Shown here: positions 1 through 6,114 of the stretch, one piece after another
How the letters are laid out: each line of letters begins with the position of its first letter
Position numbering within the stretch: position 1 is the stretch's first letter
Origin: an uncultured Clostridia bacterium
GTDB lineage: Bacteria > Bacillota > Clostridia > Oscillospirales > CAG-272
DNA: 8,369 bases
Direction: 5' to 3'
Assembly (NCBI GenBank): GCA_904502055.1
Contig: CAJGDZ010000072.1
Coordinates: forward strand, 1-8,369
Position numbers and translations under genes: made by a program
Notes under the pieces: model-generated
What the model was told of the DNA's origin: nothing
The model's database searches: none
The model's input: only the letters and a program-made list of their open reading frames with translations

Positions 1-1875
1 TCCCTTGCCCGACACGTCAGCGGCAAGAAACGCTACCGTTGTGTCTTTCAATTTATAGAAATCGTAGAAATCTCCGCCCACCTCTTTGGCGGCGATCATC
101 TGCGCGTAGATTTTGTATTCCTCGTTTTCCGGGAAGTTTGTGGGAAGTGCCGAAAGCTGGATCTGCTTCGCATATTCGAGCTCCTTGTCGATGCGCGCCG
201 CCGCTTCCGCAATATACCGCTTGAGCGTGGTAACGGTAGAGTTGATGTCGTCCGACAGGGACGAAAACTCCTTGTTGGATCGCACGTCCACCGTAACGTT
301 CAGATCTCCCTTTGTGATCCGACCCAGTGTGTCGTTGACCTTCTGCAGATTGTTGATGATCACACGCTTAATGAGGATATAAATAAATACGAACAGCGTT
401 GCAAAAATGATGACCTGCATAAAAATGCTTGTCAGCATCGAAGCATCGCGCATGAACATCGCCTCGGCAACAGGCATCGCCGCAATCAGACAGTATCCCT
501 CGACAAACTTGAAGACATACATGTGCTCCGCACTCAGATCACTGACGCCGTCCACAAGATCCGCGTAATAGAGCGCCGTAGCGGTTCGGCCTTGCGTCAT
601 TTCCTCGGGAGGAGTAATTCCAATGGAAGAAATGTGCTTGCCGGCGTAATGATTATCAATAACAAAGGAAAGCTGCTCATCCAGAACCGCTACAAAGCCG
701 CCGGTGCCGACGTGGCGATCCTTGGTGACATCGATAACAAACTCGTCAAGCATCTCGTGGAACTGCTCGGCATCGTAACCCACCTGAATAAAGCCGCCTG
801 CCGCAAGATTCACCGCCGCATATTTTCTCCACACCGACTCATCCTTGCCTCTGGGAGAATAATCCTGAACAAAGGAGTCCTGAATCCTCAGCATATCCAC
901 AAACTCCTTGGATTGCTCCTTGCAATTCATATCATAGTGGATGCTGTCCGCTTCTGTGGAGCCTGTAATGATGCCATTGGCGTCAACAAGATTGATTTCC
1001 TTGATCGCGTATTTTTCCGTAAGGTCGGATAGCGAGACCGTGGGGGAATTTTCGTATTCCCGCTTGACCTGCTCTGCAATCTCAAGAAGATGATGATTGG
1101 ATTTCTCTCTTACAGCATCCTCAACGTCGTTTATGGAAACCGTAAACACCTCCTGCGTTTCAATCTGCGCCATTCCATTCTGGAGAATGAGAGTGAAGGT
1201 GCTGGTAATGAGATAAGCAATCACAATGCAGCTGAGAAGTCTTCGCTGGAACGTGTTGGCGATCCCCTCCGACGTTTTCTTTTTAAAAAAGTGCTCGTGG
1301 CTGAAAAGAGAAACCAGTATGATAGACACACCGACAGCCACGGAATTGCCGAGCATCATCGGGCCGGTAGCTCCCTTGACAAACTCAAAGGCCTGAGAGG
1401 AATTATCCATATTGGTAATAAATATCAAGATCATGTGGATAACTTCGCATACAACGGCAATGCAAACACCGTAGCCCCACGTGGGCTTTTTGTTATCAAA
1501 CATCAGCTTTCTGACCCCTGCCGCCATAAGACCGGCAAAGATCGTGGCCAGGCTGCACGCAAGCTGTGTATAGGCACCGCCGCCCCAATATACCGAAAAC
1601 CAACGGTAAAGACCGCCGATAACTCCCGAAACAATGCCCGCAGGAGCACCGAATATCAGTCCTGCCGAAAGCGGCGCCGCATCGCGGACGTTTACAACCG
1701 TGCCAAGCCATTCCACACCGTAGCTTGACGCAAACATCGATACACCGCCAAACAGGATACCGATCAGGATTTGCTTCGTCATATACGGTAACTTCTTAAA
1801 CTTCGTGTACTTATCGGCTAAATAAACACCAAGCACAAGAATACAGTTTATAAGTATTGGTATCGCTAATCTCAT
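1..1875 (-). CDS. Membrane receptor PP2C phosphatase: 5TMR_LYT, sensor domain, HAMP, SpoIIE/RsbU-type (partial, C-terminus missing)
   Basis: Seen: 625 codons are open from ATG at 1875 to the window edge, with AGAGG 7 nt before the start. Residues about 30-195 are a multi-helix membrane region with the 5TMR_LYT signature around 62-92 (NVRDAAPLSAGLIFG, then GGLYRW). A further helix lies at 212-232, an extracytoplasmic region at 235-478 (probably Cache/PAS-like), a helix at 482-503, a HAMP-like linker at 504-558 and a short charged helix to 578. The phosphatase begins near 585: VGGDFYDF (599-606) and ADVSGKG (619-625) carry the usual metal-binding Asp residues, D602 and D620. Known: such phosphatases dephosphorylate Ser/Thr-phosphorylated anti-sigma-factor antagonists in partner-switching pathways. 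Inferred: it reads an external or cell-envelope signal. Most of the catalytic domain lies outside the window. The gene starts 15 bp after the tail-anchored protein gene, so the two are probably co-transcribed. Confidence 0.93.
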   Translation of the reverse strand, partial: MRLAIPILINCILVLGVYLADKYTKFKKLPYMTKQILIGILFGGVSMFASSYGVEWLGTVVNVRDAAPLSAGLIFGAPAGIVSGVIGGLYRWFSVYWGGGAYTQLACSLATIFAGLMAAGVRKLMFDNKKPTWGYGVCIAVVCEVIHMILIFITNMDNSSQAFEFVKGATGPMMLGNSVAVGVSIILVSLFSHEHFFKKKTSEGIANTFQRRLLSCIVIAYLITSTFTLILQNGMAQIETQEVFTVSINDVEDAVREKSNHHLLEIAEQVKREYENSPTVSLSDLTEKYAIKEINLVDANGIITGSTEADSIHYDMNCKEQSKEFVDMLRIQDSFVQDYSPRGKDESVWRKYAAVNLAAGGFIQVGYDAEQFHEMLDEFVIDVTKDRHVGTGGFVAVLDEQLSFVIDNHYAGKHISSIGITPPEEMTQGRTATALYYADLVDGVSDLSAEHMYVFKFVEGYCLIAAMPVAEAMFMRDASMLTSIFMQVIIFATLFVFIYILIKRVIINNLQKVNDTLGRITKGDLNVTVDVRSNKEFSSLSDDINSTVTTLKRYIAEAAARIDKELEYAKQIQLSALPTNFPENEEYKIYAQMIAAKEVGGDFYDFYKLKDTTVAFLAADVSGKG

Positions 1876-1890
1876 ATTAATACCTCTTTA

Positions 1891-2850
1891 TTAAAATAAA
1901 CCTATGATCAGGTCCCACAAATAGCTTGCGATCAGATTACCGATTACACCAAGCGCCATCAGCAATACCATATATAAGAACATACTTCCGCGGCTGATGG
2001 ATTCCTTTGTAACGTTATAATAAAAATTGAACTGTCCGTGCAGGTTATCTTCTCGACTCTGATTCCATTGATATGTGATGACATCCTCTCGGTTATAGTC
2101 CGCAGGAAGATATTCCTCATACAAATTTTCTTCCAGCCGATGAATGCGGTAACAGCCGGAATCGTTCAATTCATAATTTTCATCAATTGAAAGCGTAATA
2201 ACCGCCTTTTTTAATTTCTGACGGTGAAAGGCTCCGATCCTTGTAATTTCCTCCGGCAAAAGCCGCGATTCGTTTACCCGAATGGAATATCCGTATTTTT
2301 CGGAAACCACAGGCGTTGTAATCAGATCGCGAAGTCGGGTAAGTGCATTTCCCATATCCACACGCGGCTTAAAGATGTCATTCAGGGATTTGTGCGGCAT
2401 ACGCCAAATAAAATATCCCTCGTCATTATCTAAAAACGGCTGCAATGTGCACAAATCCACATCAATCAGCGTACCGTCCGCCATCTGCTCCACTCGGTAA
2501 TCCACGGTGCTGATGTGCACAATGTCTACCGTCTTTCCGTTATATGCGATCTCAGAGGTGTGCTCGTTTTTCTTGTAGTCAACGATACACGCCGCACTAA
2601 AGGTTGCTTGCAAAATTTTGGTATCGTTAAAAAGCAACGATACGTCTTCTATTTCGTCACGGGATACCGCAAACGGGACATATACGTGCAAGGCCTTGCT
2701 GAGCCTTATCCCCCGTATGCGTATGGCTATATCTACATAGCTCCTCCCCTTGGGGTTTAACCAATCGTTGATATATAACGTACTGGTATCGTCTCCGTCG
2801 ATCCAAATGGCCCAGCCGTCATCGGCGAATTTTCTTTGTTTTTTAGACAC
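1891..2850 (-). CDS. Hypothetical 319-aa protein with C-terminal membrane anchor
   Basis: I do not recognise this family. A TTG 18 codons upstream keeps the frame open, but I choose GTG at 2850 because a purine-rich site (AGAGGTGGGAG) ends 5 nt before it. Residues 1-285 are soluble, acidic and rich in aromatics, with an N-terminal WAIWIDGDDTSTLYINDW stretch and probable beta-rich character. Residues about 290-315 form one hydrophobic segment, and only a few residues follow. There is no signal peptide, so a cytoplasmic domain held at the membrane by its C-terminal end is the likely topology (inference). The stop is 15 bp upstream of the receptor phosphatase start, which suggests shared transcription and possibly a shared function, for example as a modulator of that receptor. 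No enzymatic motif was recognised. Confidence 0.85.
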   Translation of the reverse strand: MSKKQRKFADDGWAIWIDGDDTSTLYINDWLNPKGRSYVDIAIRIRGIRLSKALHVYVPFAVSRDEIEDVSLLFNDTKILQATFSAACIVDYKKNEHTSEIAYNGKTVDIVHISTVDYRVEQMADGTLIDVDLCTLQPFLDNDEGYFIWRMPHKSLNDIFKPRVDMGNALTRLRDLITTPVVSEKYGYSIRVNESRLLPEEITRIGAFHRQKLKKAVITLSIDENYELNDSGCYRIHRLEENLYEEYLPADYNREDVITYQWNQSREDNLHGQFNFYYNVTKESISRGSMFLYMVLLMALGVIGNLIASYLWDLIIGLF

Positions 2851-2855
2851 AGATT

Positions 2856-2866
2856 CTCCCACCTCT
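2856..2866 (-). promoter_or_regulatory. Ribosome binding site that fixes the GTG start of the 319-aa protein
   Basis: On the minus strand this reads AGAGGTGGGAG, 5 nt before GTG at 2850. It lies inside the longer open frame that begins at a TTG at 2904, so it argues against the longer start. The 124-bp gap between this gene and the upstream 75-aa gene shows no convincing terminator. Confidence 0.6.
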
Positions 2867-2974
2867 CTATAAGGTCCTTTTTCCCGCAGAAAACCTTGCG
2901 GCAACAGTTTTCAGAACACGGTCATCCGTTACGACCGCGCCAATCCATCCGCGCAAAGCCTCTGCACATTTCTC

Positions 2975-3202
2975 TTAGTAACAGATCGTGCCGAAATATT
3001 GGCCGCAAGCGGCCAGATATTCTGCCAGATTGAGCTTTGTATCGATATCATATTTGTCTAAAATGGTATTGAGATCCGCAACCTTTTGGAAAATTTCCTT
3101 GATTTTTGCTTTTTCCTCGTCCGTGTAGAGCTCGTAGTTGTCCAACAGATCCTCAACCACAACCTTGAACTTCTTGATCAATTCCTTCTTTTCTTTCTCC
3201 AT
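2975..3202 (-). CDS. Small 75-aa helical hypothetical protein
   Basis: ATG at 3202 follows GGGAGGGG by 7 nt; a TTG eight codons upstream is rejected because the binding site lies between the two. The protein is charged (Lys/Glu rich) over residues 1-50, probably two amphipathic helices (about 4-20 and 28-50) joined by a YTDEE turn, then an uncharged C-terminus with two Cys (66 and 74). There is no membrane segment or signal peptide, so it should be cytoplasmic. I cannot assign a family. It sits between the acetyltransferase (95 bp upstream) and the tail-anchored protein (124 bp downstream), both in the same direction. The gaps are wider than elsewhere in the window, so it may have its own promoter. 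The good ribosome binding site and intact frame support a real gene. Confidence 0.72.
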   Translation of the reverse strand: MEKEKKELIKKFKVVVEDLLDNYELYTDEEKAKIKEIFQKVADLNTILDKYDIDTKLNLAEYLAACGQYFGTICY

Positions 3203-3297
3203 TGTTGTTCCCCTCCCGTTTTCCAACTTGATTTTTCATATTTCATTATTTTCCTACGTGTAAAAACAGATCCGTCCCCCTATAAATGGGAGAATAA

Positions 3298-3966
3298 TCA
3301 TGTTTTACAAATCGGTTCTCTCACCATAGCGTAATGCATAACGGGTGTTTTAGGTATCCGCTCTTCCTTCATCAAATTAAAACCGTAGTGCCGATAAAGC
3401 CCCACGTTCGCTTCCTTGTTGGTTTCAAGATAGGCAACCATCCGCTCGTCATCGCAAAATTGAAGCATCGGGCGCATTAGCCTGCTTGCGATTCCCTTTC
3501 CTTGCGCGTCCTTTTTTATGGAAAGATTATATAAATACCAATCATAGTTATCGGTGAATTCCTTTTTCAGATTCATCGCATACGTTTCGTAGGTTAAAAG
3601 TCTGCCAATGATCCCAAATCCGGAATGGAAGATAAGGCGGAGTCCGCCGTTCCTTAAAAACGGAAGCGTTTTACTGCCTGTAAATCCAAAGGGCAACCAT
3701 ACGGCAAAGCCGTTGATCTCCTCGCTGTCAGCGTAGATCACCGCGTCCTCCACCATGGTTTTCAAGGAGATCTGCATAATAAGCTTTGATGCCTTGGCAT
3801 CATATTTTCCCTTCGTAAACCAATTGTGCAAAGGGTAGTCGCAGTATGCATCCGAGGCAACCTCCGCCAAACGGCCAAGATCCTTTTCCTGCACGATATA
3901 CAGACCCGACGTTTCTATCGCCTTTTTGGCAAGCGGAATTTCTATTGTTCGAACCAATCTATCCAC
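3298..3966 (-). CDS. GNAT-family N-acetyltransferase
   Basis: This is a cytoplasmic 222-aa protein expected to transfer an acetyl group from acetyl-CoA to an amine; the acceptor is unknown. The GNAT core is clear in the C-terminal half: a beta strand at 144-150 (YLYNLSI), the acetyl-CoA pyrophosphate loop QGKGIA at 155-160 followed by a helix, then YLETNKEAN (179-187) and LYRHYGF (190-196), matching motif B. Residues 20-45 (GLYIVQEKDLGRLAEV and beyond) resemble the usual N-terminal GNAT strand and helix. The start is GTG at 3966, with AGGAGGT 4 nt upstream. A longer open frame reaches back to 4110 but overlaps the upstream membrane-protein gene and is rejected. It follows that gene by 31 bp. 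Substrates in this broad family range from antibiotics to proteins, so none is assigned. Confidence 0.92.
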   Translation of the reverse strand: MDRLVRTIEIPLAKKAIETSGLYIVQEKDLGRLAEVASDAYCDYPLHNWFTKGKYDAKASKLIMQISLKTMVEDAVIYADSEEINGFAVWLPFGFTGSKTLPFLRNGGLRLIFHSGFGIIGRLLTYETYAMNLKKEFTDNYDWYLYNLSIKKDAQGKGIASRLMRPMLQFCDDERMVAYLETNKEANVGLYRHYGFNLMKEERIPKTPVMHYAMVREPICKT

Positions 3967-3970
3967 AACT

Positions 3971-3977
3971 ACCTCCT
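3971..3977 (-). promoter_or_regulatory. Strong ribosome binding site (AGGAGGT) for the GNAT gene
   Basis: On the minus strand the site reads AGGAGGT and is followed by AGTT and GTG at 3966. It lies in the 31-bp gap after the stop of the upstream 112-aa gene and decides the GTG start over the 48-codon longer frame. Confidence 0.75.
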
Positions 3978-3997
3978 GCACGTAAAGATGAATATTC

Positions 3998-4336
3998 TTA
4001 AGCCTTTTCGGAACGGACAAGCTTGTGCACAAACAAAACAACAAGCAAAACGAGGAACAAAGCCGCACACGCCCTGTGAAGGACCGCAAGTACAGCAACA
4101 CCTGCCACATTCATAATAACGATACCGCTTATCAGTGCAATGCCGTAGAAAATTCTCATAAGCACTTCAAGCAAAGGAAGCTTCCACTCCTTCTTGGTAA
4201 GGACGGTGTAAACCACCAGAAGGACAACTCCCAAGGCAGAAATCGCGATATGAGCGGACATTCCGGTAAACCTAAGCAAAAACAGTGCCACACCCACAAG
4301 CAAAAGAATCGGGGCAAAAATCAAATCCTTTTTCAT
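3998..4336 (-). CDS. Small 4-TM membrane protein, hypothetical (112 aa)
   Basis: ATG at 4336 is preceded by AGGAG at 6-nt spacing. An ATG two codons earlier touches the binding site and is less likely. The protein is almost wholly hydrophobic, with four predicted helices at about 6-22, 28-47, 58-85 (with a weak break) and 90-106, separated by short basic loops (LTKKEWK at 46-52) and ending in a basic tail (HKLVRSEKA). No catalytic motif or known family signature was recognised. The gene sits between the Pr6Pr-like gene (79 bp upstream) and the acetyltransferase (31 bp downstream), same strand, probably in one transcript. The intact frame and ribosome binding site make it a confident gene of unknown role. 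Confidence 0.82.
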   Translation of the reverse strand: MKKDLIFAPILLLVGVALFLLRFTGMSAHIAISALGVVLLVVYTVLTKKEWKLPLLEVLMRIFYGIALISGIVIMNVAGVAVLAVLHRACAALFLVLLVVLFVHKLVRSEKA

Positions 4337-4415
4337 AGTCATCTCCTATAAAATAAATTTTTGTAAAGTAAAACCACTATTCTTTATCTACTGTGAATTT
4401 CTCCGGGCATAGAAC

Positions 4416-5093
4416 TCACTTAGCGTTTTTCTTTCCCAGCCGATCAAGCCCGAGGAAGGCAAAGCCAACCGCCGCAAAGGCAACGGCAAGAATGCCGATC
4501 CACATCAAAACGCCGCCAACGCCCTGTGTGTCAAGGTTTACAAAGAAATAGGGATAGATCAGGGGGGTGGTTGTCGTGGGGATCAGAATGGAAGAATCAA
4601 ACTTCAAAATAACAGCCTGGATCAAAAGGAAAATTACGTAAGCAAGAGGGAAACCGATCGAAGCAATGGGATAATACCACTTGCACGCTCTGCGCTCACG
4701 GAACAGGAACCAATCCGCTATGTACAAAATGGGAAGCACGACGTGGAAGCAAAGGCTACCGATGCGCCAGTTAAGCTGAGGGTCGCGACCCTCTGCACCC
4801 GCAAGCATGATATTAAACACAAGGAAGGTCAAAAGAATGCCGAGCATTCCGATAAATTTCAGAACGGGAGCAACGGTGACGTAGCTATCCTCTTTCTTTT
4901 TTGCCGTCTGGATCAAGGAGGCAAGCATCACGCCGATGCACAGAAAATTACTGAGATTGGTAAAGTGGACGTAGAAATCCCAGCGGATCATACGGATGTT
5001 GTCGAAAATTCCGAGGCACGCAACAAAGCCTACAAGACCGAGCGTGCAATAAATGGTTTGGAAGATGAGCTGCGCGGTTCTGTTTTTAATCAT
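4416..5093 (-). CDS. Pr6Pr / AIG1-FAR17a-like integral membrane protein
   Basis: The 225-aa protein has about six membrane helices and starts at ATG 5093 after AAGGAG with 7-nt spacing. The sequence shows the pattern I associate with the Pr6Pr membrane protein family: FYVHFTNLSN (40-49) at the start of the second helix, FHVVLPILYIADW (116-128), and YPYFFVN (180-186) before the last helix. The placement of T45 and H117 parallels the conserved Thr and His of the eukaryotic AIG1/ADTRP proteins, which are membrane threonine hydrolases acting on fatty-acid esters of hydroxy fatty acids. Extending that activity to this bacterial protein is inference only. It lies 53 bp after the 138-aa membrane-protein gene and 79 bp before another small membrane-protein gene, all same strand, consistent with one operon. 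Confidence 0.8.
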   Translation of the reverse strand: MIKNRTAQLIFQTIYCTLGLVGFVACLGIFDNIRMIRWDFYVHFTNLSNFLCIGVMLASLIQTAKKKEDSYVTVAPVLKFIGMLGILLTFLVFNIMLAGAEGRDPQLNWRIGSLCFHVVLPILYIADWFLFRERRACKWYYPIASIGFPLAYVIFLLIQAVILKFDSSILIPTTTTPLIYPYFFVNLDTQGVGGVLMWIGILAVAFAAVGFAFLGLDRLGKKNAK

Positions 5094-5146
5094 AAAATTT
5101 CTCCTTTATCTAAAAAATGATTTCCGTTATTCTTTCGGGTAAGATC

Positions 5147-5563
5147 TTAATTCAAGTATCTCAGCAGATTTCCGGCGAAAAGTGCATAAAGCCCTACCGT
5201 CAAAATGATACCGACAACGCCTGCAAACTGAACGGCAAAGCTGAGCTTGCTCTTTCCCCTTTTACGCAAGGAAACCGAGAAGCCAAGACCGAGACCGCAG
5301 AACAAGGCGGCAGAGGCGTTGATAATGGAAACGATCCAGCCGAGGATCCCCAAAAATCCCTTGTAACTGGGAGAAGATATCATACCCAGGAAAAGACAAA
5401 ACGGTAACAGGAAAACGTATACGAGGATCAACAAAATGTTCGTGGCTATGCCTACCTTATCCAGCGTGCCGTAGACGACGCCCTCTCTTTTTTTCGTGCA
5501 TACCGCAAGAAGAATGAATGCAACAAGTCCTACGATTGCCTCAATGATGGTATACAAAGTCAT
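5147..5563 (-). CDS. 4-TM membrane protein, hypothetical (138 aa)
   Basis: ATG at 5563 follows AAGGAG by 6 nt. Four helices are predicted at about 4-20, 37-60, 68-93 and 106-133, with basic loops after the first (CTKKREG) and third (SLRKRGKSK) helices, which places both ends outside if the positive-inside rule holds. The family was not recognised. It is the first intact gene after the 257-bp spacer and would be the promoter-proximal gene of the left block if the TATAAT box at 5618-5623 is active, with a leader of roughly 45-50 nt. The Pr6Pr-like gene follows 53 bp downstream with no obvious terminator between. Confidence 0.82.
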   Translation of the reverse strand: MTLYTIIEAIVGLVAFILLAVCTKKREGVVYGTLDKVGIATNILLILVYVFLLPFCLFLGMISSPSYKGFLGILGWIVSIINASAALFCGLGLGFSVSLRKRGKSKLSFAVQFAGVVGIILTVGLYALFAGNLLRYLN

Positions 5564-5617
5564 AATTTTCTCCTTTTTTGTAATGGTTATCGTTTGATGG
5601 ATTCGGTTTGTAGGTTA

Positions 5618-5646
5618 ATTATACTTGTTTGCGATGGGCTCATCGT
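5618..5646 (-). promoter_or_regulatory. Candidate promoter for the left block (perfect -10, weak -35)
   Basis: On the minus strand TATAAT lies at 5623-5618. With a 17-bp spacer the -35 position (5646-5641) reads ACGATG, a poor match to TTGACA, and there is no TG extension. The start of transcription would be near 5611, giving a leader of roughly 48 nt before ATG 5563. Inverted repeats overlap the -35 area, so an activator or repressor could act here. The box also falls in the tail of the decayed frame, so it could be coincidental. Confidence 0.35.
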
Positions 5647-5675
5647 ATTCGTAGCGGATGGGCTTCCCTACGATG
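5632..5675. repeat. Nested inverted repeats upstream of the candidate -10 box
   Basis: CATCGTA at 5641-5647 is matched by TACGATG at 5669-5675 (7 bp, 21-nt loop). CGATG at 5632-5636 pairs with CATCG at 5641-5645 across 4 nt. CGTAG/CTACG (5 bp) adds another option inside the larger arm. The pairings share bases, so they are mutually exclusive in RNA; as DNA they could be an operator. Confidence 0.45.
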
Positions 5676-5732
5676 ACAACCGCAAGAACAACGAAAAATA
5701 CCTTTCTTTTTTTACAACGTGCTCTCCTTTCT

Positions 5733-5746
5733 TGGTGTTTTCACCA
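5733..5746. repeat. Small perfect hairpin TGGTG-AAAA-CACCA
   Basis: A 5-bp perfect stem with a 4-nt A-rich loop on the minus strand lies just upstream of the AAGGAG site of the decayed frame. There is no adjacent T-run on the minus strand, so it is not a standard terminator. Its closeness to a ribosome binding site would fit a translational control element, if the downstream frame is or was used. Confidence 0.35.
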
Positions 5747-5752
5747 TTATTT

Positions 5753-5764
5753 TTTCGATCGAAA
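5753..5764. repeat. 12-bp perfect palindrome TTTCGATCGAAA
   Basis: The sequence equals its own reverse complement over 12 bases. It sits about 130 bp upstream of the candidate -10 box and about 60 bp after the stop of the 97-aa gene. It could be a regulator binding site or chance, and I see no second copy in the window. Confidence 0.4.
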
Positions 5765-5820
5765 GACCCTGATGACAGTTGGGAATCTTGACGCCGTAAA
5801 GCGATGTTGTCACTGCCTCC

Positions 5821-6114
5821 TCAAGAATTTAACGCAAACACGATAACAAACGCAATGGCAACAACGATATACGTAACAATAAAAACGGCGATAGGAATCA
5901 GCATAGTCAAAGCAATTCCAACCATAAGCCTTCTCTTCACCGCGACATCCGTCGCCCCGGCAAGCAAAACGATCTGCCAAATCAGCAGCGCCACCATAGC
6001 AACAGCGGAAACAGCCAGGGGAATATACAGGGCGCTATTCCACAACGCCATCATAAGCAGCACCCCGATGAACAGCTCGGCGGCAAGCAGTATAAAATAC
6101 AGAATTTTTTTCAT
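5821..6114 (-). CDS. Small 3-TM membrane protein, hypothetical (97 aa)
   Basis: The start is ATG at 6114, with GGAGGGG 5 nt upstream inside the end of the PrsW gene. Its ATG overlaps the PrsW stop (ATGA at 6111-6114), a typical translational-coupling arrangement. A longer frame open to 6345 is rejected because it runs through the PrsW coding sequence. Three hydrophobic helices are predicted at about 3-22, 28-53 and 64-93; the loop after the second carries DVAVKRR, and the C-terminus ends in ALNS. No family was recognised. The overlap with the protease suggests a matched role, such as an accessory subunit or a substrate, but the sequence shows no cleavage motif that I can name. It is the last intact gene of the right block. 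Confidence 0.82.
   Translation of the reverse strand: MKKILYFILLAAELFIGVLLMMALWNSALYIPLAVSAVAMVALLIWQIVLLAGATDVAVKRRLMVGIALTMLIPIAVFIVTYIVVAIAFVIVFALNS

Larger units (their letters stand above)
5615..5717 (-). pseudogene. Possible decayed small membrane-peptide gene (start followed by stop)
   Basis: AGGAG (5724-5728) is placed 6 nt before TTG at 5717, an ideal arrangement, but the next codon is TAA. If the single T at 5714 is ignored, the frame reads TTG AAA AAA AGA AAG and runs 33 residues to TAA at 5615. It begins KKRKVFFVVLAVVIV and then has a polar tail (GKPIRYEYDEPIANKYN), the shape of a small single-pass membrane or lead-peptide gene. This could be a gene broken by a one-base insertion, a site of +1 frameshifting, a sequencing error, or chance. 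The short length limits confidence. The 33-aa frame immediately upstream ends at the same TTG-TAA. Confidence 0.3.
5564..5820. other. 257-bp spacer with decayed small frames, palindromes and a promoter-like box
   Basis: No intact gene of normal quality is present. Read on the minus strand it contains, in order: a GAGGAGG site just after the upstream stop; a 33-aa GTG frame (5813-5712); a 12-bp palindrome (5753-5764); a TGGTG/CACCA hairpin (5733-5746); an AAGGAG site leading to TTG immediately followed by TAA (5717-5712); a hydrophobic frame without a start (5713-5615); nested inverted repeats (5632-5675); and TATAAT (5618-5623). It separates two blocks of closely packed genes. No convincing Rho-independent terminator was found. 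Confidence 0.7.

Noticed and set aside
523..1728. Plus-strand open frames of 169 and 212 codons
   Set aside because: They lie antisense to the receptor phosphatase, whose 625 codons carry clear domain motifs. Their own sequences are rich in His/Arg/Asn without any domain pattern, typical of antisense frames.
2851..2974. Possible 15-codon frame in the gap before the 319-aa gene
   Set aside because: It is too short and lacks a convincing ribosome binding site. The gap shows nothing else beyond the binding site of the next gene.
3275..3293. Hairpin TCTCCC-ATTTATA-GGGGGA after the acetyltransferase as a terminator
   Set aside because: The stem is short and contains a G-T pair, and the T-run begins about 8 nt after it instead of directly. 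Too weak to call.
3967..4110. N-terminal extension of the acetyltransferase
   Set aside because: It reads out of frame through the 112-aa membrane-protein gene, and AGGAGGT sits just before GTG 3966.
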